Source: Erythroxylum novogranatense (Eukaryota; Streptophyta; Magnoliopsida; Malpighiales; Erythroxylaceae). Taken from it: a stretch of 64,000 bases of DNA. Location of the stretch: contig CM057231.1 of NCBI GenBank assembly GCA_029891385.1, forward strand, positions 66,418,990 to 66,482,989, in the 5' to 3' direction. A program made the position numbers and the translations under genes. The stretch's first letter is position 1, and each line of letters begins with the position of its first letter. The notes below the pieces were generated by a model that saw only the letters and a list, made by a program, of their open reading frames with translations, searched no databases and was not told the origin of the DNA. Below are positions 41,975 to 53,786 of this stretch, piece by piece.

Positions 41975-42735
41975 TGTTAGAGTAGTGCCCTAAAGGCAAT
42001 CCCTTTAGCGCTTTTTGTTCATAGTCATGCATGCACTTTATGAATAAATAAAGAAAGGCATGTTTCATTTATTTGATATTCTTTATGAATTGATATTGAT
42101 CTTTAATCAAATTAATGAAGTCCATGATATATGACATAGCATGAAGGAAATTATGATGTGATCATAATTCGAGATTCCTATCATGTGCAATTATGTCAAG
42201 ATTCAAATTTTCCTAGTCATAGGATTAATGAGACCGACATCATTAATCCCATGCATTAGCATATGTCATACCCTTGATTGAATCAAGCAAAGGATCTCGA
42301 AACCGTAAATATGAGATATTTAGAGTTGACATATGGATGCTTACTAGTGGTAGTAAGTTCATTGATGACTCGCCATGAGATCATCACATGGATTTAATGT
42401 CGCTGATAATCTCATCATAGAATGGTGCAAGTATCCTTAGACTTGAGGTACTCAAGGATATCTTGATACCGATCCCGCATTTTGACTCCATTCCTCGTGG
42501 CCTTCCAGAGGTTACCTCATAGGGTGGTGCTTGGGTACGCTTGAGGTATTCAAGGTAATTGAGTAGCCAATAAAGGATTCATCACTGTGGAAAATGTAAG
42601 AGATACCTCGCCTCTCGTCAGATCATTACTTTAAGTCTCTGGCCAGAGCATGACTATGTCATGAAGAGTGTCTTCATGGACATATAAAGTAATGAGTCCT
42701 CAGACAGGAACTGATTTCACTTGGGCTAGACTTAG
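41975..42735 (+). mobile_element. C2 3' LTR, first part
   Basis: It matches 34213 onward and is interrupted at 42736 after CTTAG by solo LTR S. Confidence 0.92.
42731..42735 (+). repeat. Target site duplication CTTAG, left copy
   Basis: CTTAG before TGTTGGATCC. The identical pentamer at 47202-47206 follows GGTCCAACA. The 5' LTR shows the empty site as GACTTAGTCTAG near 34970-34981. Confidence 0.9.
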
Positions 42736-42789
42736 TGTTGGATCCCGCTTTCGAAATGCAACTACTTAAACTTAACACTTTCACTCTAT

Positions 42790-42801
42790 GCTCTGATACC
42801 A
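42790..42801 (-). other. PBS-like motif inside solo LTR S
   Basis: GCTCTGATACCA, exact, 54 bp inside the LTR end, in the same relative place as in G2 and G3. Confidence 0.75.
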
Positions 42802-45800
42802 TGAATATTGGGACCTGATCCGGAAACCGGATCCCAACCGGAAACAGAACGGAAAACGGAACAAAGTACAAAGCGGAGACACAAGCTTCTTGCTCACCGA
42901 AGAACGGAAAATGGAATCGAATGGAAACGAAAATTTCGAAAAGCGAGAAACCGCTAATCGGAATACAAATCGATTTGAGAACTCGGATTACGGATAACAA
43001 AACGGATAACAAAGCGAAAACCAATCGAATATAAATAAGCTTAAATAATCGAATACTAATCACAAAGCGGAACGAATAAGCGAAAGCGGATCGGCTTAAT
43101 GCAAAACGAATACGGATAGAAAACAAAGTAAGCAAACAAATCAATTTAAATCAAACACCTTCCGACATCCGTGAATAAGCAAAGAACAGAAATAGAATCG
43201 CTATTGGGAATCCTAAGACGCTCCAAAATCCGTTATGAATTTTTTTTTTATTCTCATTCCTTATTCATTTCTTCTCTTACTCAAACACATTTAAAACATA
43301 ACCAATGCATCCAATTCCCAAAATTACACTTTTATCCCAAATCTTATCGAAAATTCAAAGATAATCTACCGCTTTATCCTAACCCAAAATTTCCTCAAAG
43401 GCAAAATACACTTTATAATCCCTAATCATAATATCGTAACCATCTGACTCTCCGTCCTAATCCCAACACCAAAGCAGTAAACACAAACCTAAAACTAATA
43501 CTTCCATATTTCTCAAATCAATATACCAATCTCATAATTCAAAATCAATATATATCTCAAATTTATACAAATTCCCAAATCAACCATACAATATGTTCTC
43601 AAATTCTCCATAATTTCCTATACAAATTTCACAATCATTCACAATACTTAACTTTATACACAAATACATTTTCTTTCAAACCTTTCTTAAACCACAAACA
43701 GATCCATACTCAAAATCCAAAATACACAAAAGCTAATTGACACATATGTCGAAACTGATGTCTTCACATTCTTTCATCCGATCTCCCGTCAAACCCGAGA
43801 TGGGGATGAAAGGGGGGTGAGCTCGAAAGCTCGTGGATAACACATTTATAAAATGATAAATAAGCTGAAAACATTTTTCATAATCTTTTAGCCAAAAGGG
43901 CTAATATTTCAAACTTTTTAACTTTGGAATATTTCTCTCAAACTCTTTCCAATTTTCCCAAACTTCTCATAAAAATCTCATTTTTCTCATTTTTCAAAAT
44001 TCTCTAATTCTTCATAAATATGAATGCAACATAATTTCAATTTTCATTTCTCACTTTATAAACATGAATGCGTAACATAGAAACAAATCAAAACACATAA
44101 CATATCGTAATGGTCCTGCTAGGTCCAACAGACGATCGCATGCGCCAAGATAATGTCCTGCAGGCGTGGAATGAACGTACTACACTTTCCCAGCATTACG
44201 GTCCAAAGTAGCCGTGAAGGAGTCCGAACGGAGTCTGTACACTAGCGGGCAGCCCGGAGAAGGCTATACACATAGAGACAAATACGACTCACCAAGGACC
44301 TACCAAACCCACATAACGATAATCGAAAAACGAAAAGTCTGATTGCTCAAGGCACTTTTCAATTTCTTAATTTTCCACACATTCACATAAAGCATACAAT
44401 TTGATCAATTCATCATTCAATTCTAATTTCAGAAATCAAATCATTCAATGCATACTCAACAAATGCATTTTCGAATTTCTATCATTTATCAAATCATTTA
44501 AAGCAATGAATTTACGCTTGTAATAATTTTCCAAAATCATTCGTAAATAAACAAAGTACGAAAATCTTTTCTTTCATTTTCTCAAATTTTCAAAAGTAAT
44601 ATTTAACTTATAAATCAAAATATAAATATGCTACCCACCTCGAAATGACGCTAAGCTTGTCCAAATAGTCAATTCTCTAAATTCCTTCTTCTTTCTTCAA
44701 TTTAAAAATTCCTAAGCCAATAACATCCAAATTCATCATCATAATTTGCATAATTCTCAAACTCAACCATAGGAAAACATAACTATCATAATTCCAAGTT
44801 ATTTCAATCTCCAATTTTGAAAATCCCAATTTTCAAAATTGGCCTAAACCAATACACCCAAATTCAATCTCATAAAACATAATTTCTTCAAAATTAATCT
44901 CACAATTCATCAATTCACATTAATTCCAAACTATTTAAATCCTCAATTTCAAAAATCCCCAAATCTTAAAATTGGCCTAAACCAATTTATCCCAATTCAA
45001 TACCATAAAATACAAATTCTTCGAAATGGATTTCATATATCATCAATTCATCATATTTCCTATAATTCTACACCAAAATATCTCAAAATTCTCAATCATA
45101 AAATTAAGCCTAAACCTTAATCAATTTTTCATCCCAAAATTAAACCCAGCCTAAAGCATTAATATCAAAACCAACTTCATAAGTCACAAACCCATATCAT
45201 GATCTATATTTCTCAATCAAAAATTCAACAAAATCTCAAAGTTGAAAATTTTCCCTTACCTCATTTCTCCACCAAATTCGAATTTTCCTAGCTTGAAAGG
45301 AAGCTCTCATGCTTTTCCACCTTTTTCCTCTTGAAATCCACTCAAAAATCCCTAAGAAACAAGGAGAAAAATTGAAACAAAGCTTTCTCTCTCTTCTTTT
45401 CTCCATACGAAACCTCTTCATTCTTCTTCTTCTTATTTCTCTCTTCTTTTCTCTAGAAAAATCGTGAAGCTCCTCTTTTAAAAATTTCCAGATCTTGTTT
45501 AAACGACAGCACATCATCAAATGGTGCCATGTCATTAAAATGGCTAAAAGACCAAATGCCCTTGACTTGTTACCTTATGCCATTCTCATATGCGGTTTGA
45601 TTCGCACTATCAATTTGAAGAAATTTGTCAAAACTTCCTTCTCGAGAAATGTTCCTCTCACTCATACGAATCCAACGCCACTGACCGCGCTCAATTCCGA
45701 GCACTACATCAAAAGTTATGTCTAAACAAAGGCGGGAAAATCCATATTCTAACACATTTCTTATGTACGATTATTTCAGTCCCAAAATTCACATTCTTAA

Positions 45801-46319
45801 TCCCAGAATTGAAACTCAATGTCTTCATAACAATTGTATCCTTATGTCTCTAGTTTAATTCAAAACAAGAATCGCCTCATTTCGATTCCCAGATCAAAAG
45901 TTATACTCAAATTACTCACAGTGTTCCTAATCCAAAATTACACCCCAATCCGAACTTAAATTCAAAATTAAAAGTCCTATGGGCAAAATTGACATTTCAT
46001 GTCTTCATATGATTTGTAGCCCTTGTCTTATCTTTATTTCGCCTCAAGAATCGCTTCAATCGGATCTTTACAGATCCCGAATTTCACAAAACACCAATCA
46101 TGCTCGAAAATTTCCCGACTCACTTTGATTAAATTAATCACCATTAATTTAATCTCAAAAGTTCACAAATTTCTTATAAAATGAAATTCATTGTCTTAGG
46201 AATCCAACGCAAAAAGAATCAACTCAATCGGATGTCGGACGGAAAGATATAGGCAAAATAGTGAGCAAAGGTCGGATTGAAAACAAAGAAATCAAGAAAT
46301 TTAAGAAACAAACGGCGTT

Positions 46320-46515
46320 TGATGGCGACACGGACGCCCAAATCATGAGGGCGAGGCGCCTGCTCGCTAGGCGAGGCGTCGCCCTAGCGAGGCGCACAGC
46401 TCATGAGATGCGAGCCTGCCCTCAGGAGAAGGAAGCGCCCGCCTCGCTAGGGCGAGGCGTCGCCTAGCGAGGGCTGAGATACGGCACCTCGCTGCTAGGC
46501 CGTCGCCAATGAGGC
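46320..46515 (-). repeat. GC-rich palindrome island in solo LTR S
   Basis: A GC-rich island in an AT-rich LTR. CTCGCTAGGCGA/TCGCCCTAGCGAG (46363-46391) and CCTCGCTAGGGCGA/TCGCCTAGCGAGG (46442-46472) are two near-perfect inverted repeats with loop GGCG. Further half copies (GCGAGGCGCC, CTCGCTGCTAGGC) flank them. The open frame at 46261-46467 is a by-product of the repeats. Confidence 0.85.
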
Positions 46516-47201
46516 GCTAAAACTTTCTCTTTTTTTTTTTTTCACTAAAAAATCAGAAATTTCCGAAAGTCATAACTTTTACTCCCGAACTCCGATTTTG
46601 ACAAACTTAGTCTCTATAGAAAACTTGTGAGAAGCTCTAAATCTTCCAAGAAGAACATAAAACTCAATTCAACTCCTACGGGAGTCCATTTTCTGGTCAA
46701 AGATACTATCCTCTATACAAACTTGTAAAAATCATAACTTAATATTCCGAGATCGAAAAATTGCATACTTTATATCGGAATAAAGATCAAAACAAATCCT
46801 TCTATTTTCATGAAGAACATCAAAGCTCAATTAACCTCTAACTAGGTTAATTTTTCAGTCAAAGTTTCAACCATAATAAAAGTCAAACTCGATCAAACAT
46901 AAACTTTGACTGATCATAACTTTCACTCCCGATATCAAAATATTGCAAACTTTATGTCCACAAAAATCTCTTAACATAACCTACAAGTTTCCAGAAGACC
47001 ATTTTGTCAAATTTTGCCTAAATCATAAGTCAACTCTCAAAGTCAAATATTCTCTCTCCAAAAAGTCAAACTTTCTAAATCCTTCAAATTTTCACACTTT
47101 TTCTTTCTAATTCTTGCTATTTAACTTCATTTCAATCAACTCATCCACTTGACCATTCATATTACTAACTCAAATTGTCACTCAAGGTTCGGGGTCCAAC
47201 A

Positions 47202-47206
47202 CTTAG
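47202..47206 (+). repeat. Target site duplication CTTAG, right copy
   Basis: CTTAG after GGTCCAACA, joining back to TCTAGTAAGAGTTG of the C2 LTR. Confidence 0.9.
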
Positions 47207-48230
47207 TCTAGTAAGAGTTGACATATTAGCCATACTCATAACCAAGTGGGGTATAGGATGATGAAAGGACGAATTGCACAGTAATTGTCTATGGAAGGGT
47301 TCGTGATCTGGTTCGTGATGAATTCATCAAACCAATTACTTTCGGTCAATTGGGGTCATGATGTGTTCTAGATACCGCCATGACTTGCTCAGATTAATTG
47401 TTAATCTAAGTGGCCAATATAACCGGAACCTAAAGGGTCACACGATAAGAGTGTTTCAGAGAATCAGAAATAGTATTGGACAGAGTTCCAATTATGGAGA
47501 GCATTAGATTAAATGGATCCCAATGGGATTGGGATATGTCCCATGAGATTGCGACATCAATATTGCTAAGAAAGGTTTAGAGTCAAGCTTGAGATCGGGG
47601 CCCTAGAGGCTTTAGGATCCAATTGTGACTGGACCGCTTTAGCAATTATTTACATATATATATATGATTAATTAATTAAATAATTAATTAATTAATATAT
47701 ATATATATGTAGGCACGTGAAGCATGGAGGAGGAAGTTTTATCTTTACTTTATATATATATATATATATATAAAGTAATACGTGATAAGCTTCCACCATA
47801 AGCTTTGATATGTGTTTTAAAGGTTAAAAGACATATAAAAGTGAATGGAGAGTGTGATGGTCGAGGTTTTGGCAAAAGGAGAAGATGAAAGCTTAATGGT
47901 TAAGCTTGCTTTAAAAGGTGATTTCTTCTTCTTCATCAAGCCATCATCGATTCTCTTCTTCCAAGCAAGGATTCAACGTTATTCTCAAGCTCTCCGTGAT
48001 GTAGGTAGGGTCTAGCAGCTCTTATTCTCGTTTCTAGCTATTCCGGGTCAAAAGGGTTTGACTCGGTTAGGTTTTCTAATCTCTGCGTGGATACCTTTAG
48101 AGATATTCTCTATCGCTATTCAGTTTGAGTTTTCATACCGACACCGGATCCTGGTTTTGAAGGTCCCGGACCAAAAAATTTTGTTTCACGCTGCTGGAAC
48201 ATATGATGTTCCTCCCGGGATTTTCCTACA
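47207..48230 (+). mobile_element. C2 3' LTR, second part
   Basis: It matches 34976-36024 and ends TTTTCCTACA. It contains the TA-rich inverted repeats near 47652-47709 and 47753-47777 and a TATAAAA at 47834-47840. Confidence 0.92.
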
Positions 48231-48480
48231 CCACTGATGCTGAGCTCACAATCCTTGTAAATCAAACTGATCACTACTTTACTCCCAAAAGGAGTACTAA
48301 CAACTAGAAAGTTATCCATAATCTCGTGACTAATCGCATGCATATTCATACTGAGGAAACAAATGAATGTGTGGAACCCAGATCAATCAAAACATAAACC
48401 GCAGAATTAAACAACTGAGCCATACCAACAACTTCGTGAGCAATGCAGCTTCTTCCCTGGTTATGGCAAATACTCTACCG
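48231..48480 (-). pseudogene. G2 protease, N-terminal part
   Basis: The first 5 bases are the C2 target duplication. The minus-strand reading gives VYVLIDLGSTHSFVS, corresponding to the DSGATHSFVS-like active site of gypsy retropepsins with DLG in place of DSG. A stop follows, then NMHAISHEIMDNFLVVSTPFGSKVV. Joined across C2 to 34200 it leads into [11 protein letters not shown]. Confidence 0.78.
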
Positions 48481-49656
48481 GTGCTCGACCTCGTTTTAGC
48501 CTCCCTGAGATTAGCCTCCCGATCGCTTCCAGAATCGCCTACTTCGGATCGGCTGGTTCCTACTATCTCCGCTCGCCTCGAGCTTGAACTTGGGAACCCT
48601 CCTGTCTCGACCTCTGGGACAATCTCTCATCATATGCCCTTCTCTCCACATCGAAGCAACCACCAAACCTCTTGAGACACCTCCTGATGAAACTTCCCGA
48701 TCGATCACACTGGGATTCTTGCCCTTCCATGACTTTCGTGGGCCTCCCACACTAGAGACCTGTTTAAATTGCCTCGATCACGACTCTTGGCAGACCACTT
48801 CGCCATGCCACTCGAGTATGATAGGTCCCGGTGCTCCTCTCAGTGCTGGAGCACTCACTCCTTCCTGGAGGATCGCTCTCTGTTATTCCTTTTCCGCCAC
48901 TTCACTTTTTAATATTCTCCACTTCTCAACCTCGAGCGCCGATCCATCGATCGTTGGTAATCCTGAAACTATGGATTAGCACCTTCTTTGATCCCTAAGT
49001 GCAATCCCCTTCAAACTTGCGGCACTTGTCCACTTCATTGGCCACAATGTTGGTGATACTGAAAGTCGAGTGAACTTCAGCTCATACTCACTCACCGTCA
49101 GTCCCTCTGGTAAGGTCTAAATTCCCGGCTTTTTTGGACATAGACCATCGAGAAGTACTTCCTCCCGAAAGCTTCTAGAAATTCCTCCATGTCGCCTCTG
49201 AGGTATCGCCGACCGGGAGGTACCGACTCCCACCAAAGCAAAGCAGATCCCCAGAGTGCATCGATCGCATAATCTAGCTTCTTCATCCGAGCACTTCATC
49301 TGCTTTCAGACCTCTCGGTCCTCTTCAACCATGCTTCGCCTCCTCGGATTAGTAGTCCCATGAAATCGACAGCCCCATACTCCGGAGCTTGTCATACGCC
49401 CACTCCGATCTGCTGGAGTTGGCACTGAGCCCGCCTTCCCGCCCATAGATATGCGAAAGCCTCGAGAAGGCCCAAAGAATCAGGGTCTACTAGATTTGGC
49501 ATAGGAGGAGGCCGGAGAGGCACTTCACGCTGCACACTTGGTGCCTCGAATCAGAATGTGGATGGTCCTCATCCCGGGAATGTGGGATTCATCCGTACTT
49601 CCCCTCTGAGAGCCTGATCGAGATTGAGCTCCTCGAGTTCTTCTTCGAGGCGGCAT
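48481..49656 (-). pseudogene. G2 gag, frame-shifted
   Basis: The start ATG at 49656-49654 gives MPPRRRTRG. DYAIDALWGSALLWWESVPPG and GDMEEFLEAFGRKYFSM (49098-49290) are the core of the Retrotrans_gag domain. WREGHMMRDCPRG near 48630-48670 is a CCHC zinc knuckle that has lost at least one Cys (Trp is in its place). Frames change several times. The product would be the chromovirus capsid/nucleocapsid. Confidence 0.78.
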
Positions 49657-49857
49657 ATTACTCCTTTAAATGAAAACCATTTCAAATCTTTAGCTCATGC
49701 TTTGTGAAACAAGTTCAAATCATGTAAAACAATTCAAAACCAATGATGCATGTACTGTATTTAAAACAATGCTTAGGGTTCATGTAACATGATGCATACT
49801 GACTCTACCCTTGAGGCTACCCACTAGGGTTCCTAGGAAATCATAAACCTAGAGAGT
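49657..49857 (-). other. G2 5' leader
   Basis: About 200 bp between PBS and gag without features beyond AT-rich sequence. Confidence 0.6.
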
Positions 49858-49869
49858 GCCTCGATACCA
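49858..49869 (-). other. G2 primer binding site
   Basis: GCCTCGATACCA, the reverse complement of TGGTATCGAGGC, with two changes from the tRNA-iMet site, 5 bases outside the 5' LTR edge. Confidence 0.65.
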
Positions 49870-50594
49870 CAAACAGTTAGGACCCAACCGGAGACCGGAC
49901 CCCAACTGTTGGATCCGAGACCCAACTACATGAAACTTACACTTATCACACTCGCTCTGATACCACAAGATGTCGGAACCCGATCCGTAGACCGGACCCC
50001 AACTACATATAACCTAACTTCCGTATTCCTGAAACCTTGCGCTTAATTCATTGCAGTGCTATTTGCTGTTATTCCATAAAAGTGATGAGCGCACACTACT
50101 TAAACATCAAAATCACATATTGACTTGTTCATATCAAATATAGCTTAAAGCCTCACGGTCATATAGAGGCAAGAATCGCCTTAATCGGAGTCATATAACT
50201 CAAGATACCCTCCAAAAACCTAAAAGAGTTCATAGCTGAAACATGCTCTCTTAACTGACCTCTTACTTGCTTTTATGTAAACATTCCCCATTTAACTCCA
50301 AATGACACCAAAATTTATGGAGTGGAAGATATATGTCTTATGAATCCAATGGTTCAAGCCTTACCTCATTTGGAGGTCGTATGAGGGATTTATGCCCAAA
50401 ACAATAGACCATGCTCACTTCAAAAATCCAAGTGCAACTCTTTTGGCGTGATTACCATAAATTTTAATATAGAGGTCCGATCATGTTCGTTCTTTCACCA
50501 TATGAACGTATACATCAAGATATACAACTCTTAGGAAGACCACAAAACCAAATTCGGCATCTAACAAAGTCCAATTTGCCCATTTTCCCGTAGT

Positions 50595-50754
50595 TGTCCG
50601 TTAAACGGACAGGTACGGTGACAGGGTCCTAAATGGCTAGCAAATGTCCGTTAAACGGACATGCAAGTCCTTTTAACGGACATGGGCAGGGGAAGGGGTG
50701 TTTCGGCACCTGAGACTGTCCGTTTAACGGACATTCGTGTCCGTTTAACGGACA
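50595..50754 (-). repeat. TGTCCGTTAAACGGACA palindrome island, G2 5' LTR
   Basis: Exact or near-exact copies lie at 50595-50611, 50645-50661, 50665-50682 (AGTCCTTTTAACGGACAT), 50717-50733 and 50738-50754 (TGTCCGTTTAACGGACA). That is five units in 160 bp, better preserved than in the 3' LTR. Confidence 0.9.
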
Positions 50755-52782
50755 CGCCATTTTACAAAACTTCTAACCCTCTCACTTCAAAACCACTTGG
50801 AGCCCTCATCTTTCAACACTCATAACATCTTACCCCTAGCTCCAATAGGTGCATACTATACCTCCATGGAAAGATAACAAGGTGAACTACAATTCTCATG
50901 AAGAGTGCAAAAGTTAGATCCATCATTCATCAAGGTAAAACTCACTCAAAGGTCATCGCTCAATAAGACCAATGTAACAAAGAATATTTGCAACATGAAC
51001 AATGAATCGAATGTGTTCTAATCCTTGTAACTTTTTAACCCTAACTCCAAATGAGACAAACGATATATCCTTAAAAAGCTCTGAACTTCTACTACAATAT
51101 TCATGAGACTTCCCTATCTAATTCAACCCTTAAGAGGGTCTAATACTGAGGCGAAGTTCTGTCAAATTTTAAGAAAATTTGACAACACTTCCCTTGAAAA
51201 TGCAACTAACCAATTTTTCAATCCTAATACTTCCACCTACATAAAACTCAACATGCAACCTCATATAAAATGTTTAAACTCTAAGGTATTTCCAAATACC
51301 ATTTTAGGCAACAACCGCACTCTTAATCATCTAACCATGTTCATGCTATGCTATGATGCAATTGTTTTGAAACATACTTGGATTTTACAAAATACATGAT
51401 AACTGAACATTCTTGCATTCATATGAAAATATAAGTTATTACAAGGCTTTAGAGGGCATTTCAAGCCCTTTTACAACATGATTCAAAATACATTTCCAAA
51501 ATGCTACTGTTTTCTTGAAATGCATCTAAAGCATTGGTTACAACAAAATGACTTGAATTTCATCAAAACAAAATCTTGAGTATGCCTTTTATGCTCGCTC
51601 CTCAAATCGCGCTCTTCACCTCAAGATGGGACAGAAGGTGGGGGTGAGCTTTAAGAGGTAACACGCTTATATTTAGGCTAATAAGCTACATTGCTTCATT
51701 AATCATACTTTTAGCACTTTGGTATAGCAATCATACAATCATGCATTTCATGAAATTTATCAATCTCAAAACACAATGTTCATGATCCATGAAATTTTCA
51801 TTCTTGCAAACATATGCTTAACATGTAACACATAATGATGGTTCAAAAGTCCACGGTTATCGATGAGCTACACAAGTGTAGTCATATGCCGAGGAGTCCA
51901 AAAGGAACATCCTATGCCACTATCAGCAAATGGAGAAGGCTATATCGGTCAACGCACGTGACTTTGCTGGTGGACTTAACTAACCCACATAACACCGAAT
52001 TTCATGCATAAAAACGGACTGTCTTGTCCATCGACGATTTTCTAAAATGGATTTTGATGCATCCATAAAGTCGATTCTTGAAAATAATATATTTCATGCT
52101 TAGCTCACCTTTCATGATCTCATTCATGCTCATTCAATTCATGGCAATTTCAAGCAATATCATATACTAATCAAATTCTCACATAATGGCAATCACAATT
52201 CAATTTACACACAATTCAAAACTCAATCAACACTCATTCCAAGGTAGTTGGAAAACATTAATTTTCCTTAGTGGAGATAGTATTTAAAGCATTACTAACA
52301 TAAAGATAAAAGTGAAACCCACCTTATACTTGCTAAATCCTTGCTAAATGGAGCTCCTCCTCTTGCTCTTCTCCTCTCTCTTGCTCTATTTCAAGAGAAA
52401 CAAAACCCACTTCAACACAAATTCTAATGAAATTCTATAAAACCTCTTTCATGAAATTAGCTTGAGAATCACTAAACCCACTTCACTTCTAAGCTTTCTA
52501 CACCAAAAACCCAACTAAAAACCAACTCTTAAAAATATAACTTACCTTAGATCTTGACTCAACCTAAGAGTTTCTTGGCTCAAAAGGTAGCTTAGCTTCT
52601 CCTCTTCACTTTTTCTTCTTGCACTTTCTTCAAAAACCCTCTAAAACTCAAGGAGAATCAAACCCTAGCCAAAGCTTCTTCTTTTTCTCCTCCTTCTCTC
52701 CTCATTGCCGAAAACCTCTCCTCCCTCTCTAAATTTTCGTAAGTCCTCCTCTCTTCCTCTACAATTCACTTATTTCATTCCC

Positions 52783-52790
52783 TTTTTATA
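52783..52790 (-). promoter_or_regulatory. Probable TATA box of G2 (5' LTR)
   Basis: TTTTTATA, that is TATAAAAA in element orientation, about 350 bp from the outer LTR edge, at the same place as in the 3' LTR. Confidence 0.45.
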
Positions 52791-53134
52791 CTTCTACTTA
52801 CTCACTTAAGCCCATAAGTCCAAGCCCAACTCACTTCCTCCTCTTTTCTTCTTATCTTCTTTAACCTACTCAAGCCCACTTGTCTTTTAAGGCCCAACTT
52901 ATTCCCTTTTCTTTCCTACCTCATTAAAGCCCAACTAACTCATTTAATGTCGTTAACTCTTACCTAACTTATTACTTAATGCTATCTAACTTAATCAATT
53001 AATGCTACTTACTCATTTAATGTCATATGCTATTTAATGCTACCATATTTAATTACTATCATCTCAGTTAATGCTAACTCAATTACTTAATTAGTCTAAT
53101 CATGCTTAATTTTAAAAAAAAATTGGGGCTAACA

Positions 53135-53139
53135 TTTTA
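53135..53139 (+). repeat. G2 target site duplication TTTTA, right copy
   Basis: TTTTA directly after GGGGCTAACA, equal to 27719-27723. Confidence 0.88.
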
Positions 53140-53600
53140 GTGATGATATTTTGATGGCTATAAGATTGTAATTAAATTTGTTAAAGTGATGTCTTGCTAT
53201 ATGCTTGTGTATATATATGTATATGCCTGATTGTGTGGCTCGTTGCCAATGACTATAAATGTATATGCCACTGAGCTTCGCAGGTCACCCTATTACCTCC
53301 CACTCCTCAGGTGTAAAACGAGAAGATCGTTGACCCTTGCAAGGCATCAGAAACTCCAAGATGGATAGGAGCTTTTTTCATAAGTTAGTATTTTTAGTTA
53401 GCTCTCCAAGCATATCATCATTGGGCATCCTCATGTATTTTGGATTTAAACTTCGATATGTATTGTGCTTATTTTAGATTGTTGTTCAATTTACTCGAAT
53501 TGTAATAGCATGAAGTATGTTGTTTATGGAGTGTGATTAACTGAAAGTTGAAGGCATGTGTATGTGATAGAATGTGTGTGTAAATCGAATTATGTATAGA
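53140..53600 (+). mobile_element. Part of an older plus-oriented chromovirus LTR
   Basis: GTGTGGCTCGTTGCCAATGA, then GTATATGCCACTGAG and GATCGTTGACCCTTGCAAGG, line up with the reverse complement of the G1 LTR at about 26000-26130. They form a related LTR in the opposite orientation that served as the G2 target together with 27553-27723. Its ends are not clear. Confidence 0.6.
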
Positions 53601-53786
53601 TGTTGGGGACGGGTCCAATAGTTGGGACGCTCGCCGCGGCGGGCAATCGGAGGCCGCACCGAGGCCTCCTCTTTCCCGCTGCTATTTCTTTATTTTTCGC
53701 ACGCTTTCGATTCTTCCTTTGTGCACCCCCACCTGGCACCCCCGTGGGGCCACCTCGGGATAGGGAATCAGAACCCGGGCCCAACA
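53601..53786. other. GC-rich segment bounded by TGTTGGGG and GGGCCCAACA
   Basis: 186 bp with LTR-like inverted ends (TGTTGGGGACGGGTCC / GAACCCGGGCCCAACA) and a near-palindrome GCTCGCCGCGGCGGGC at 53629-53644. No matching target duplication is visible (ATAGA left, CTCTC right). It could be the end of the older LTR plus its neighbour, or a very short LTR (TRIM-like). Overlapping frames at 53590-54132 are not convincing genes. Confidence 0.4.

Larger units (their letters stand above)
42736..47201 (-). mobile_element. S: solo LTR of a Ty3/gypsy element (4.47 kb)
   Basis: It is bounded by TGTTGGATCC and GGGTCCAACA with a 5-bp TSD and no interior, PBS/PPT pair or coding domain, so it is a solo LTR left by recombination between two LTRs. 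Orientation is taken from the left end, whose TGTTGGATCCCG...CGAAATGC resembles the LTR ends of minus-strand G1 and G3, and from the GGGGTGAGCTCGAAAGCTCG block near 43815 shared with G2. A PBS-like motif lies at 42790-42801. Short open frames inside (42674, 43171, 45236 and others) show no recognisable protein. Confidence 0.88.
34213..48230 (+). mobile_element. C2: Ty1/copia element, same family as C1, inserted in G2
   Basis: The 5' LTR is at 34213-36024 (1.81 kb), the PBS at 36026 and the interior at 36025-41974. The 3' LTR is at 41975-42735 plus 47207-48230, split by solo LTR S. TSD CCACT is perfect. The leader, gag, PR, INT, RT and RNase H order matches C1, but C2 is on the plus strand and far more damaged by frameshifts. 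Confidence 0.95.
27724..53134 (-). mobile_element. G2: full-length Ty3/gypsy chromovirus split by C2
   Basis: LTRs lie at 27724-31003 and 49875-53134 (about 3.27 kb each). The PBS is at 49858-49869 and the PPT at 31004-31020, with a perfect TSD TTTTA. Excluding C2 the element is about 11.4 kb. Domain order on the minus strand is gag (49656 down), PR, RT, RNase H, INT, chromodomain (31016). The integrase C-terminal chromodomain and PBS type indicate a chromovirus, most like Tekay/Del. C2 sits inside the protease. Pol is broken into at least four frames. Confidence 0.93.
49875..53134 (-). mobile_element. G2 5' LTR (3.26 kb)
   Basis: It matches 27724-31003. The left edge reads AGTTAGGACC (first base changed from TGTTAGGACC) and the right edge GGGGCTAACA. 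It holds an internal PBS-like motif at 49954-49965, a palindrome island at 50595-50754 and a TATA-like motif at 52783-52790. Confidence 0.92.

Noticed and set aside
46261..46467. 68-codon Ala/Arg-rich frame
   Set aside because: Generated by the GC palindrome island and not supported by any homologous copy.
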